Shown: piece by piece, positions 34,604 to 41,778 of the stretch | How positions within the stretch are numbered: position 1 is the first letter of the stretch | Layout of the letters: each line of letters begins with the position of its first letter | NCBI RefSeq assembly: GCF_030656115.1 | Contig: NZ_JAUSOO010000002.1 | Coordinates: forward strand, 1-49,544 | DNA length: 49,544 nt | Reading direction: 5' to 3' | Source: Hydrogenophaga sp. | GTDB taxonomy: Bacteria > Pseudomonadota > Gammaproteobacteria > Burkholderiales > Burkholderiaceae_C | Notes under the pieces: model-generated | Seen by the model: the letters and a program-made list of their open reading frames with translations, nothing else | Database searches by the model: none | What the model was told of the DNA's origin: nothing | Translations under genes and position numbers: made by a program

Positions 34604-35527
34604 TTATTTGCAGGCGTAGCTCACGCTCATGGCCTGGTCAATGTCGCGCACCACTTGCCAATGCTGCTTGTAGGTGATGGGCATGAACTTCTCTTGCGGT
34701 GGCTCGGCCTTGTTGAACTCGGCGGCCAGGGCGGTGCCTTCCCAGTTGTAGCTGAAGAAGGCCTGCTTGACCTTCTCGGCCAACTCGGGCTTGAGGTTGT
34801 AGACGTGGCCATAACCGGTGGTGGGAAAGGTCTGCGACTTGTAGATGACCTGGGTCTGCTCGGGCTTGACCACACCGCGCGCCTCCATGCGGACCTTCAC
34901 CGAATTGGCGATGGCGGCTGCCGGGTAGTCTTTGTTGGCCACGCCCAAAATGGAGTTGTCGTGTTTGCCGCTGAAAACGGGCGTGTAGTCTTTGCCCGCT
35001 TCCATCTTGAACTGCTCGCGCAGCAGGGCCGACGGGGCTTTGTAGCCCGAGTTGGAGGTCTCGGACGTGAAGGCCAGGCGCTTGCCCTTGATGTCTTCGA
35101 TCTTGTCGATGCCGCTGCCCGGGAACGTGATGATCTCCATCTCGTAGCCAAAACGGTTGTCTTTGGACGCCATCATGGTGAACGGCACAAAGCCCGCGCA
35201 GTTCACCGCCAGCGGGTTGGAGCCGGTGTTGAAACCCGCCACGTGCAGGCGGCCTGCGCGCATGGCTTCGAGCTGGGCTGCGTTGCTCTGCACCGGGAAG
35301 AACTGCACTTTTTTACCCGTGGTTTTGGCCAGGTGGTCCACAAAACCTTCCCAGACCTTGGCGTACACGGCGGGGTCTTCAACGGGCGTGTAGGCAAAGA
35401 CCAGGGTGGCGGGGTCGATCCACTGCTTGGGGTCGGTGGGCGCATCGGCCACCAGATCGCCGTTGGCGTCTTTGAAGCGGGGGTCCATGGCGTGGGCTGT
35501 CAGGGCAATGTGACGAACTGCAAACAT
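34604..35527 (-). CDS. phnD: Phosphonate/phosphite-binding protein PhnD, apparently without a normal signal peptide
   Basis: This 307-residue substrate-binding protein is of the PhnD/phosphate-phosphite-phosphonate family: LVFAYTPVEDPAVYAKVWEG, AQLEAMRAGRLHVAGFNTG, TSETSNSGYKAPSALL and GKHDNSILGVANKDY are recognisable. ATG 35527 has CGGAG 7 nt upstream and lies downstream of a strong Pho box, so upstream starts are unlikely. The N-terminus is only MFAVRHIALTAHA before MDPRFKDANG. It has the charged start and an AHA cleavage-like end but no hydrophobic core. The signal peptide may have suffered an internal in-frame deletion, which would block export and disable the transporter. Confidence 0.88.
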   Translation of the reverse strand: MFAVRHIALTAHAMDPRFKDANGDLVADAPTDPKQWIDPATLVFAYTPVEDPAVYAKVWEGFVDHLAKTTGKKVQFFPVQSNAAQLEAMRAGRLHVAGFNTGSNPLAVNCAGFVPFTMMASKDNRFGYEMEIITFPGSGIDKIEDIKGKRLAFTSETSNSGYKAPSALLREQFKMEAGKDYTPVFSGKHDNSILGVANKDYPAAAIANSVKVRMEARGVVKPEQTQVIYKSQTFPTTGYGHVYNLKPELAEKVKQAFFSYNWEGTALAAEFNKAEPPQEKFMPITYKQHWQVVRDIDQAMSVSYACK

Positions 35528-35561
35528 ATGAACTCCGTTGCGGGGTTGAAAGGAAAAAATG

Positions 35562-35595
35562 ACGTTAATCAACCCTTGTGACACCGGGGTGACAG
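35562..35595 (-). promoter_or_regulatory. Candidate PhoB box and promoter for phnDCEE
   Basis: Reading leftward, CTGTCAC (35589-35595) and GTGTCAC (35578-35584) are 11 bp apart with a CCCG spacer, close to the Pho-box consensus. TAACGT (35562-35567) lies 10 bp further as a possible -10. The phnD ATG is about 35 bp beyond. Confidence 0.75.
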
Positions 35596-35618
35596 GGTTT
35601 TGAAGGTCGAATGAAAAG

Positions 35619-35648
35619 GCGGGCACCCGCGCAGAGGCAGGTGCCCGC
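35619..35648 (-). terminator. Intrinsic terminator after the pta gene
   Basis: GCGGGCACC and GGTGCCCGC pair perfectly around a 12-nt loop. In the minus direction CTTTTC follows. It lies between the pta stop and the phnD Pho box, so it isolates the two minus-strand operons. Confidence 0.75.
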
Positions 35649-35740
35649 TCAGCAAGCCATCTGTTCGCCCATGAGACCGCTCTGCCTGCAGCCCGGTCCA
35701 TTCACGCAGCAAGGCCCCACCAGCCCGCTGCATCCCTGGT

Positions 35741-37144
35741 TTAGCTTTTGCCGGTTTTTCCGTGGTGGGCCACCAGCTGCGCCAGCAAGGCCGAGGCGGC
35801 GCGAGACCTTGGGCCATCGGCCCGGCTCGTCAGCGCGATCGGCACGCGGGCGCCGAGCACGATACCGGCACCGGTGGCACCGGCGAGGTATTCGAGTTGC
35901 TTGGCCAGCATGTTGCCGCTCTCCAGGTCGGGCACCACCAAAATATCGGCCTGCCCGGCCACGGGCGACTCGATGTTTTTGATGAGCGCAGCTTCAGCGG
36001 AAATGGCGTTGTCAAAGGCCAGCGGCCCGTCCAGCAGGCCGCCCCGAATCTGGCCCCGGTCGGCCATCTTGCACAGGGCGGCGGCGTCCAGCGTGGACGG
36101 CATGTTGGAGCTGACGTTCTCCACCGCCGACAACACGGCCACCCGGGGCACGTCAACGCCCATCAGGCGCGCAAAGTCGATGGCGTTTTGCACGATGTCC
36201 ACCTTCTCTTCCAGCGTGGGGCGGATGTTGAGCGCGGCATCGGTGATGAGCAAGGGCTTGCTGTAGAGCGGCACATCGAACCGGAACACATGCGACATGC
36301 GCCGCCCGGTGCGCAGCTCTTTGCGGGCCAGCACGGCCTGGATGAACTCGTTGGTGTGCAGACTGCCCTTCATCAGGCTTGCCACCTCGCCAGCGGCGGC
36401 CAGGGCGGCGGCGTGTTCGGCCGACGCGTGGCTGTGCGGCGTGTTGACCAGTTCCATGCCGTTCAAATCGAGGGCGAATTCTTCGGCCAGCGCCCGAATG
36501 CGGTTTTCAGGGCCCATGAGCACCGGCAGCAGCAGCCCGTAGCCTGCGGCTTCCACCGCGCCGCGCAGCGAGCCCTCGTCGCACGGGTGGGCCACGGCGC
36601 AGCGCACGGCGGGCATGTGGCGCACCATGGCCAGCAAGTCGTTGAAGCGGGCTTCGGGGTCAAACACCTGAATGGTGGGCACGCTGCCCCGGGGCATGCG
36701 CACCTTGTGGGCGGGGGCCAGCACGCGCGCCACGCCGCTGACCACGCATTCGCCTTTCTGGTTGAGCGCTTCGCAGGCCAGTTCCACCACTTTTTTCTGC
36801 GTGTCTTTGGCGATGACGGTGGCGCTCACGGTCAAGGTGTCGCCAATGCGAACCGGGCGCGAGAAGTGCAGGGCCTGGTCCAGATAAATGGTGCCGGTGC
36901 CGGGAAACTGGGTGCCCAGCAACGCAGAAATGAGGGCGCCGCTCCACATGCCGTGGCCAATGACGCCATGAAACAAGGTGTCGTTGGCGTATTCGGCGTT
37001 CAGGTGCGCGGGGTTGGTGTCGCCAGAAACCGCCGCAAAAGCCTGGATGTCGTGCGGGGTCAGGGTGCGCAGCAAGCGGGCGCTCTGGCCAATGTGCAGT
37101 TCGTCAAAGGTGTGGTTTTCGACAAAGTCGTTGCCCATGTTCAT
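35741..37144 (-). CDS. pta: Bifunctional enoyl-CoA hydratase (MaoC)/phosphate acetyltransferase
   Basis: This 467-residue fusion has an N-terminal MaoC-like hot-dog domain (about residues 5-150), with FAAVSGDTNPAHLN and IGHGMWSGALISALLGTQFPG containing the hydratase Asp and His. A C-terminal Pta/Ptb-type phosphotransacylase domain (about 160-467) shows LKxS-free butyryltransferase-like motifs such as MKGSLHTNEFIQAVL, SHVFRFDVP, LLITDAALNI and LVVPDLESGNMLAKQL. It would interconvert acyl-CoA and acyl phosphate with AckA, and its hydratase domain may supply hydroxyacyl-CoA for PhaC. It follows the PPDK-like gene by 35 bp on the same strand and ends before a terminator. Confidence 0.93.
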   Translation of the reverse strand: MNMGNDFVENHTFDELHIGQSARLLRTLTPHDIQAFAAVSGDTNPAHLNAEYANDTLFHGVIGHGMWSGALISALLGTQFPGTGTIYLDQALHFSRPVRIGDTLTVSATVIAKDTQKKVVELACEALNQKGECVVSGVARVLAPAHKVRMPRGSVPTIQVFDPEARFNDLLAMVRHMPAVRCAVAHPCDEGSLRGAVEAAGYGLLLPVLMGPENRIRALAEEFALDLNGMELVNTPHSHASAEHAAALAAAGEVASLMKGSLHTNEFIQAVLARKELRTGRRMSHVFRFDVPLYSKPLLITDAALNIRPTLEEKVDIVQNAIDFARLMGVDVPRVAVLSAVENVSSNMPSTLDAAALCKMADRGQIRGGLLDGPLAFDNAISAEAALIKNIESPVAGQADILVVPDLESGNMLAKQLEYLAGATGAGIVLGARVPIALTSRADGPRSRAASALLAQLVAHHGKTGKS

Positions 37145-37179
37145 GGTGGCTTTCTCCGGGGTGGCTCTGGATCGTGGAC

Positions 37180-38850
37180 TTATAAGGCGGTGGTGGCGGC
37201 GGGCTGCGCATGCTTGCCCGGCTTGTGTTGCGTGGCGTGGTTGGCGGACTGGCGCAGCGCAGCCAGCCGCGCCAGCAAATCCTCGTCGGCCACCGCCACC
37301 GTGGTCACTGGGCCTGCGTAGACCCGACCGTCGTTGCCGTCGAGCGTGATCACATCGCCCTCGGCGAACGCGTGTTCACCCAGTCGCACACTGCGGTGGG
37401 CCTCGTCGATCTGCAAGGCGCTGCAAGCCACCAGGCAGACGCGGTTCATCTGCCGCGCCACCACGGCGGCGTGCGAGGTGCGCGCGCCGCGCTGTGTCAG
37501 CAAACCGACGGCGGCATTCAACGCGGCGATGTCGGTGGTTTGGGTGTCTTGCCGCACCAACACCACCGCCACACCGGCGTCGGCGCGTTCCTGCACGCGC
37601 TGGGCGTCCAGCGCAATCTCGCCACTGACCACGCCATTGCAGGCCGACAACGCCTGTGCCACGGGCGTGGCGGGCGCCGCGCCGGGCTGGTCCGCGTGTT
37701 GCGCCACGAGCCGCTGGGTGGTGAGGTCGCTGTCTTGCAGCGCTTGGGTGCGCTCCAGCGCCTGCTCGGCGCTGATCAGGCCTTCGTCCAGCATGTCCAA
37801 CGCGATGCGGGCTGCGGCCTGCGGCGTGCGCTGGCCCGAGCGGGTTTGCAGCATGTAGAGCGCGCCGTCCTCTACGGTGAATTCAAAGTCCTGCATGTCC
37901 TGGAATTCTTGCTCCAGCCGCAAGGCAATGGCCTGCAGCTCGTTCCAGGCGTCGGGAGCGGTCTGGGCCAGCACCTCGTGCCCATGCGCGTTGCGCTGGC
38001 CGGCCACCACGTCTTCGCCCTGGGCGTTGGCCAAAAAGTCCACCCAGATGGTGTTGTGGCCGCCGGTCGGGTCGCGCGTGAAGCCCACACCCGCGCCACA
38101 ATGGCAGCCCGCGTTGCCGAACACCATGCGCTGAATGGTGACGGCGGTGCCCATGGCGTCGTCGATGCCGTGCATGCTGCGGTAGCTGGTGGCCTTGGGC
38201 AAGTGCCACGAGGCGAACACGGCATGCACCGCGCCGCTGAGTTGGGCGCGCACATCTTGCGGAAAGTCTTCGCCTGCGTTCTCGCGGTAAATGGCGAGGA
38301 AGCGCTTGCTCAGTTCGCGCAGCTCGCTGAAATCGAGCAAACGTTCGTCCTGGCCTTGTGTGGTGCGCTGGATTTCGTCCTCAAACAGAGCACCCGGCAA
38401 GCCGGCCACCACCTCGCCGTAGCTGGCGATCAGGCGGCGGTAGGCATCCCAGACCAGGCGTGGGTTGCCGGTCTGGCGCAGCAGGCCGGGCAGCGTGGCC
38501 TCGCACAGGCCCACGTTGAGCAGGGTTTCCATCATGCCGGGCATGGACACCGGCGCGCCCGAGCGCACCGAGACGATGAGGGGCTGGCGTGGATCACCAA
38601 ACACCATGCCGGTGGCCGATTCCAGCGCCGGCAGACCCACGCTGAAGAGCGGCAGCATGCAGTCTTCGGGCGCACGGGTGAAGTGGGTGCCCACCACCAA
38701 TGCAGCTGGCACCGGCAAGCCGATGGCGGCCATGCGCAGCAGGTTGTGGGCTTTGGAGCCCATGTTCTCGCGCGTGGGTTTGTGGTGCGGCGGCGTCTGG
38801 CCGCTGGCGACCAGGTAAAAGTGCTTGGGCCAGTGGTGCGTGGCGTTCAT
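37180..38850 (-). CDS. PPDK-like protein lacking the PEP-binding domain
   Basis: This 556-residue protein resembles the N-terminal two-thirds of pyruvate phosphate dikinase. The ATP-grasp domain (about residues 30-350) has MGSKAHNLLRMAAIGLPVPAAL, SVRSGAPVSMPGMMETLLNVGL and QRMVFGN. A mobile phosphohistidine domain (about 430-530) has GARTSHAAVVARQMNRVCLV with the catalytic His. The C-terminal PEP/pyruvate TIM barrel of normal PPDK (total about 870-900 residues) is absent. The stop lies at 37180 in clean sequence with no remnant barrel downstream, so this appears to be a stable short form. It overlaps the PhoU/DUF47-like gene by 4 bp. It could phosphorylate its own His from ATP and phosphate and pass the group to an unknown acceptor. 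Confidence 0.87.
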   Translation of the reverse strand: MNATHHWPKHFYLVASGQTPPHHKPTRENMGSKAHNLLRMAAIGLPVPAALVVGTHFTRAPEDCMLPLFSVGLPALESATGMVFGDPRQPLIVSVRSGAPVSMPGMMETLLNVGLCEATLPGLLRQTGNPRLVWDAYRRLIASYGEVVAGLPGALFEDEIQRTTQGQDERLLDFSELRELSKRFLAIYRENAGEDFPQDVRAQLSGAVHAVFASWHLPKATSYRSMHGIDDAMGTAVTIQRMVFGNAGCHCGAGVGFTRDPTGGHNTIWVDFLANAQGEDVVAGQRNAHGHEVLAQTAPDAWNELQAIALRLEQEFQDMQDFEFTVEDGALYMLQTRSGQRTPQAAARIALDMLDEGLISAEQALERTQALQDSDLTTQRLVAQHADQPGAAPATPVAQALSACNGVVSGEIALDAQRVQERADAGVAVVLVRQDTQTTDIAALNAAVGLLTQRGARTSHAAVVARQMNRVCLVACSALQIDEAHRSVRLGEHAFAEGDVITLDGNDGRVYAGPVTTVAVADEDLLARLAALRQSANHATQHKPGKHAQPAATTAL

Positions 38851-40787
38851 GCGGTCATTCCCGATTTGTTGAAAACCAGTTTGCGCAGCGCGTAACCCGC
38901 GCTGAGCAGGCTGTCGGTGGCTTTCTCGATGGTGGCGGCCAGTTCGGTGGCGAGTGAAAACAAGGCCGGTGTCGCATGCAGGGTTTGCACGATGCGTGCC
39001 CGGGCGCTGCGCAACAGGTCGTCGCAAATGCGCTCGGCGCGCAGCATGCGCCAGAGCGCCTGCAGGAAGGCTTCGCTGTCGGCGGGTTCGGTGTGTTCGC
39101 TCATGTGGCGCGCAATTTCGATCGCCTTGATCTGGTCCTGAATGGCGGCCAGCGTGGTGTCGGCCAGTTCGCCCAGCACCGCATTCACCGCTGCGGGCAA
39201 CCCGGCCAGGGGCTGTGTCAGCGTCATGCTGTGGATGAAAGTGGCCTCTTCCAGTGCGTCGGCAATGTCGTCCATGTCGTCGAGCAGCTGCACCATGGGC
39301 AGCCAGCGCGGCTGGCGCTCGGCGCGTCGGCGCGCCTCCATGAGCAGGTGGTCGGCCTTGCGCTCCCAGTTTTTGGCACGCTGCACCGCGTCGGCCGTGG
39401 TGCTGGCGAACTCCAGCGCCTCGCTCAGTGCCAGGGCCAACGCGTGGCAGAAGGCCGCATGTTCGGCCAGCAAATCAAATTCAAAGGTGCGCCGCTGCAG
39501 CACGCGGGCCAGCAGCAAGCGGGCTTCGTCGGCAATCAGCGCCACCGGCTGTTGCTCACGCAGTTTCACGCTGGCCATGCGCAGCAGGTCTTGTAAAAAG
39601 GCTTGCGTGGCGGCCTCGCCCAGCACCTGGTCAAGCCGGTCGCCAATGCGAAACGCGTCGGCGTCCACCGCCTGCATGGCTTCGTAAATGAGCTGCTCAC
39701 CACCGGCCAACAGCCAGGCCATGTGGCCCAGATCGTGGTCGGCTGCGTAACGCAGCACGGCCATGGCCACCGGTTTTCGCACAAATTCCTGCAACCGCTT
39801 GCGGGCGCGGTTCCAGTCGATCACAAACACAATGCGCGAGGCCACCGCTTCCAGCGCCATGTGCAAGGCCTCGTCATCGGCCGCCGTGAAGACCGCGTTG
39901 CCCACCTGGTACGGTTTGCCCTGGTTCAGCCCTGCCGTGGTGCGCGGGTCAAACACCGTCCATTCAAAGCCAGCGCCTTCCAGCATCTGCCGGAAGAAGC
40001 CAAACCGGGGCACATGCAGATCGGAATAGGTCAGGTGGATGCGGCGCCCTTCCACTTCGATCACCAACACATGCGCATCGTTGGTGCCAATATCGTTCTG
40101 AATCAACAGGCGACCGCCGTCGCGGGTCACAGCCGTGTCCAGGCCCGGATGGCTGAACTTGAGCACGGCGGTGCGCGCCAGCCCGCGCATGAAGGCGCGG
40201 ATCAAGGGCCGGTCGCCGTCCTCGACCTGCCAGACGTGCGCACCGTCCACATCCTCCGTGGCCACCGCCACCGCCATGGTGTTGAGCTGTTTGTGCAAGT
40301 CCATCACCAGCAGGTGAAAGCTGTCGCTGCCATGGCGGTTGCCGTGCGTCAGGTCGCTGAGCGCCTGCGGGCTCAGCCCTTCTTCGTCGTTGAGTTCTTC
40401 GATTCTCTTGAGCCAGTGGTCGCGCCGCGCGGCGAGGGCCACGTTTTTGTGCTCGGCCACGTCGCACAGCGGGCGCGCCATGATGCTCAGGTCAGAGGCC
40501 AGCGCCGTCAGCCACTGCGCAAGCTCGGGCACGATCAATGTCTGGTCTTGCAGGTAGGCGGTGGTAGCCACGTCTTTGAGCCAGGAGGCATCGCGCAGGC
40601 CCAGGTGGGCAATTTCGCGCGACCAGTCGGGGGAAGTCGCTGCGGGATTGGCGGCACGCTGCGCCGCCGACTGCAGCACCGACAAGTACAGCTTGAGGCG
40701 GTCGTTGGCCTGCAGGGCCGCCTTGACCCAGGCGGGCAGCAGCAGCGTGGACTGGCCGAGCGAAGCCACCGCATTTTCTTTTTCCAT
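38847..40787 (-). CDS. Large protein with PhoU/DUF47-like C-terminal domain
   Basis: This 646-residue cytosolic protein has no signal peptide. The C-terminal ~215 residues are helical and resemble PhoU/DUF47 phosphate-response proteins: AVQRAKNWERKADHLLMEAR (the E-x-x-A/D-D pattern that binds metal), LLDDMDDIADALEEATFI and a similar second half with AFLQALWRMLRAERICDDLL. The first ~430 residues match no family I recognise. They contain GRRIHLTYSDLHVPRFGFF, WNRARKRLQEFVRKP and YAADHDLGHMAWLLAGGEQLIYEAM. It has a strong ribosome site (AAAGGAGG) and overlaps the PPDK-like gene by 4 bp. A candidate Pho box is upstream. It is probably a partner or regulator of the PPDK-like protein, responding to phosphate; this is inference. 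Confidence 0.75.
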   Translation of the reverse strand: MEKENAVASLGQSTLLLPAWVKAALQANDRLKLYLSVLQSAAQRAANPAATSPDWSREIAHLGLRDASWLKDVATTAYLQDQTLIVPELAQWLTALASDLSIMARPLCDVAEHKNVALAARRDHWLKRIEELNDEEGLSPQALSDLTHGNRHGSDSFHLLVMDLHKQLNTMAVAVATEDVDGAHVWQVEDGDRPLIRAFMRGLARTAVLKFSHPGLDTAVTRDGGRLLIQNDIGTNDAHVLVIEVEGRRIHLTYSDLHVPRFGFFRQMLEGAGFEWTVFDPRTTAGLNQGKPYQVGNAVFTAADDEALHMALEAVASRIVFVIDWNRARKRLQEFVRKPVAMAVLRYAADHDLGHMAWLLAGGEQLIYEAMQAVDADAFRIGDRLDQVLGEAATQAFLQDLLRMASVKLREQQPVALIADEARLLLARVLQRRTFEFDLLAEHAAFCHALALALSEALEFASTTADAVQRAKNWERKADHLLMEARRRAERQPRWLPMVQLLDDMDDIADALEEATFIHSMTLTQPLAGLPAAVNAVLGELADTTLAAIQDQIKAIEIARHMSEHTEPADSEAFLQALWRMLRAERICDDLLRSARARIVQTLHATPALFSLATELAATIEKATDSLLSAGYALRKLVFNKSGMTA

Positions 40788-40829
40788 ACAACCTCCTTTG
40801 CAATCTGTTGGTTTTCAATCTTGCACAAG

Positions 40830-40851
40830 ACTTGTGGCGACACAGTGACAA
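40830..40851 (-). promoter_or_regulatory. Candidate PhoB box for the DUF47-PPDK-pta operon
   Basis: Reading leftward, TTGTCACTGTG (40841-40851) and TCGCCACAAGT (40830-40840) form two 11-bp units that agree at five of the seven core positions. AAGATT (about 40817-40822) could be the -10, and the ATG follows at 40787 with a 5' leader of roughly 25 nt. This is a moderate match. Confidence 0.45.
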
Positions 40852-40907
40852 AACGGTCGCAACCGGTGTCGATCCAGCAGGCGATACGACCGACAGAGGC
40901 CGTTTTT

Positions 40908-40940
40908 CAGTCACAAAACTGCCACACAACCGTCATCACG
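40908..40940 (+). promoter_or_regulatory. Triple PhoB-type direct repeat upstream of the small unknown gene
   Basis: Three consecutive 11-bp units, CAGTCACAAAA, CTGCCACACAA and CCGTCATCACG, each resemble CTGTCAYAAAA. A TTATGC hexamer (40958-40963) may serve as the -10, though 17 bp after the last unit is longer than usual. This is the most regular of the candidate boxes. Confidence 0.65.
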
Positions 40941-41040
40941 CCACGCAGCGACCCCGTTATGCTTTGTCACAAATGACTGGGATGCGGTGCCTGAACTTCA
41001 TCCCTCCTGCATCCACTGTTTTGAAAGCACGAGGTTGTCC

Positions 41041-41340
41041 ATGAGAGCCCTTAAAAAAACCCGCAAACTGATTGAGCGCAACCCCGAAAAACCAGAGGCC
41101 AAGATCCTGTCGGCCTTGGTCGTGGCGTTGGAGTCAGAAGAACCGTTCAAACTCGCCGAGTTGTATCAACTGGACTACGACGATTTCAACCTGGCCCTGC
41201 AGTTGCTCAACGAATGGCGACTGGACCGTTACTACAGCAGCAAGGCGGTTTTGCTGGACATCTCGATGCAGCTGGGCCAGCTGCTGGAAGATCAAACTCA
41301 AACGGCACCGGTTGCCACCGACGTCGCCGCAAAACCCTAA
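41041..41340 (+). CDS. Small conserved-looking protein of unknown function
   Basis: This 99-residue cytosolic protein has a basic N-terminus (MRALKKTRKLIERNPEKPE) followed by a helical, acidic and leucine-rich body: ILSALVVALESEEPFKLAEL, YQLDYDDFNLALQLLNEWRL and YYSSKAVLLDISMQLGQLL. I do not recognise the family. There is no signal peptide or membrane segment. ATG 41041 is preferred; an upstream in-frame start at 40987 adds residues lacking similar composition. A triple Pho-type repeat lies 100 bp upstream, and the gene diverges from the DUF47-PPDK operon, suggesting a related role in the phosphate response. Confidence 0.8.
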   Translation: MRALKKTRKLIERNPEKPEAKILSALVVALESEEPFKLAELYQLDYDDFNLALQLLNEWRLDRYYSSKAVLLDISMQLGQLLEDQTQTAPVATDVAAKP

Positions 41341-41409
41341 CGGGCCAACGAGCGGCGTGCGCGGGCGCCGCCACACCCGGCGCCGTTTCGCCACAACATC
41401 CTTCATAAC

Positions 41410-41437
41410 GCCCAACGCACCAAGGGTTGGGCTGTCT
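41410..41437 (+). terminator. Possible terminator after the small unknown gene
   Basis: GCCCAAC and GTTGGGC pair around a 9-nt loop, followed by TGTCTTT. It lies 70 bp after the stop. The rest of the 438-bp gap up to the porin (41433-41660) shows no gene or repeat I can support. Confidence 0.6.
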
Positions 41438-41671
41438 TTACAGTTCCTCTTTCCTCATTCACTTGGCAGGCAGACCCAGCGCAGGCTCCTGACCCCTCAA
41501 TAGCTGCAGCAGGTTCCGCCAACGGGCTTGGCCTGCAGACCGTTATCGCCGGCCTCTGGCGAGACTGGGTGTGCAAGAACGCACCACCCCACGGCGCCCA
41601 ACACAGGTGCGACCCCGCAAATCCCTGAGAATTTTGTTGCCAATTTACAACAACAAGGGGAAATACGGCTT

Positions 41672-41705
41672 GTGTCACAAAGGTTTTATGGTCGTTGGAT
41701 AAAAT
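41672..41705 (+). promoter_or_regulatory. Candidate Pho-type promoter of the porin gene
   Basis: GTGTCAC (41672-41678) and GTTTTAT (41683-41689) are 11 bp apart. A good -10 hexamer, TAAAAT, lies at 41700-41705, exactly 10 bp after the box. No -35 consensus hexamer is found at the normal distance, which would suit an activator-dependent promoter. The second unit is a weak match. Confidence 0.5.
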
Positions 41706-41778
41706 ACACCTACCTGATTGCAATCGGCAACGGGCTCGGGTCAAAAACCCTTGCGACACACTTTTTTTGGAAACCCTC

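Noticed and set aside
32143..35527. phnDCEE as part of a C-P lyase or phosphite oxidation system
   Set aside because: No C-P lyase genes or phosphite dehydrogenase gene are present on either side, so only transport can be claimed.
37180..38850. PPDK-like gene as a frameshifted or truncated pseudogene
   Set aside because: The frame ends cleanly after the swivel domain, pta starts 35 bp later, and no remnant of the PEP barrel is visible in any frame. A stable short form is more likely, though homologue comparison is needed.
41341..41778. Possible small gene in the porin upstream gap
   Set aside because: Short open frames on both strands lack ribosome sites and family resemblance. The minus-strand frame runs into the porin promoter and signal-peptide region.
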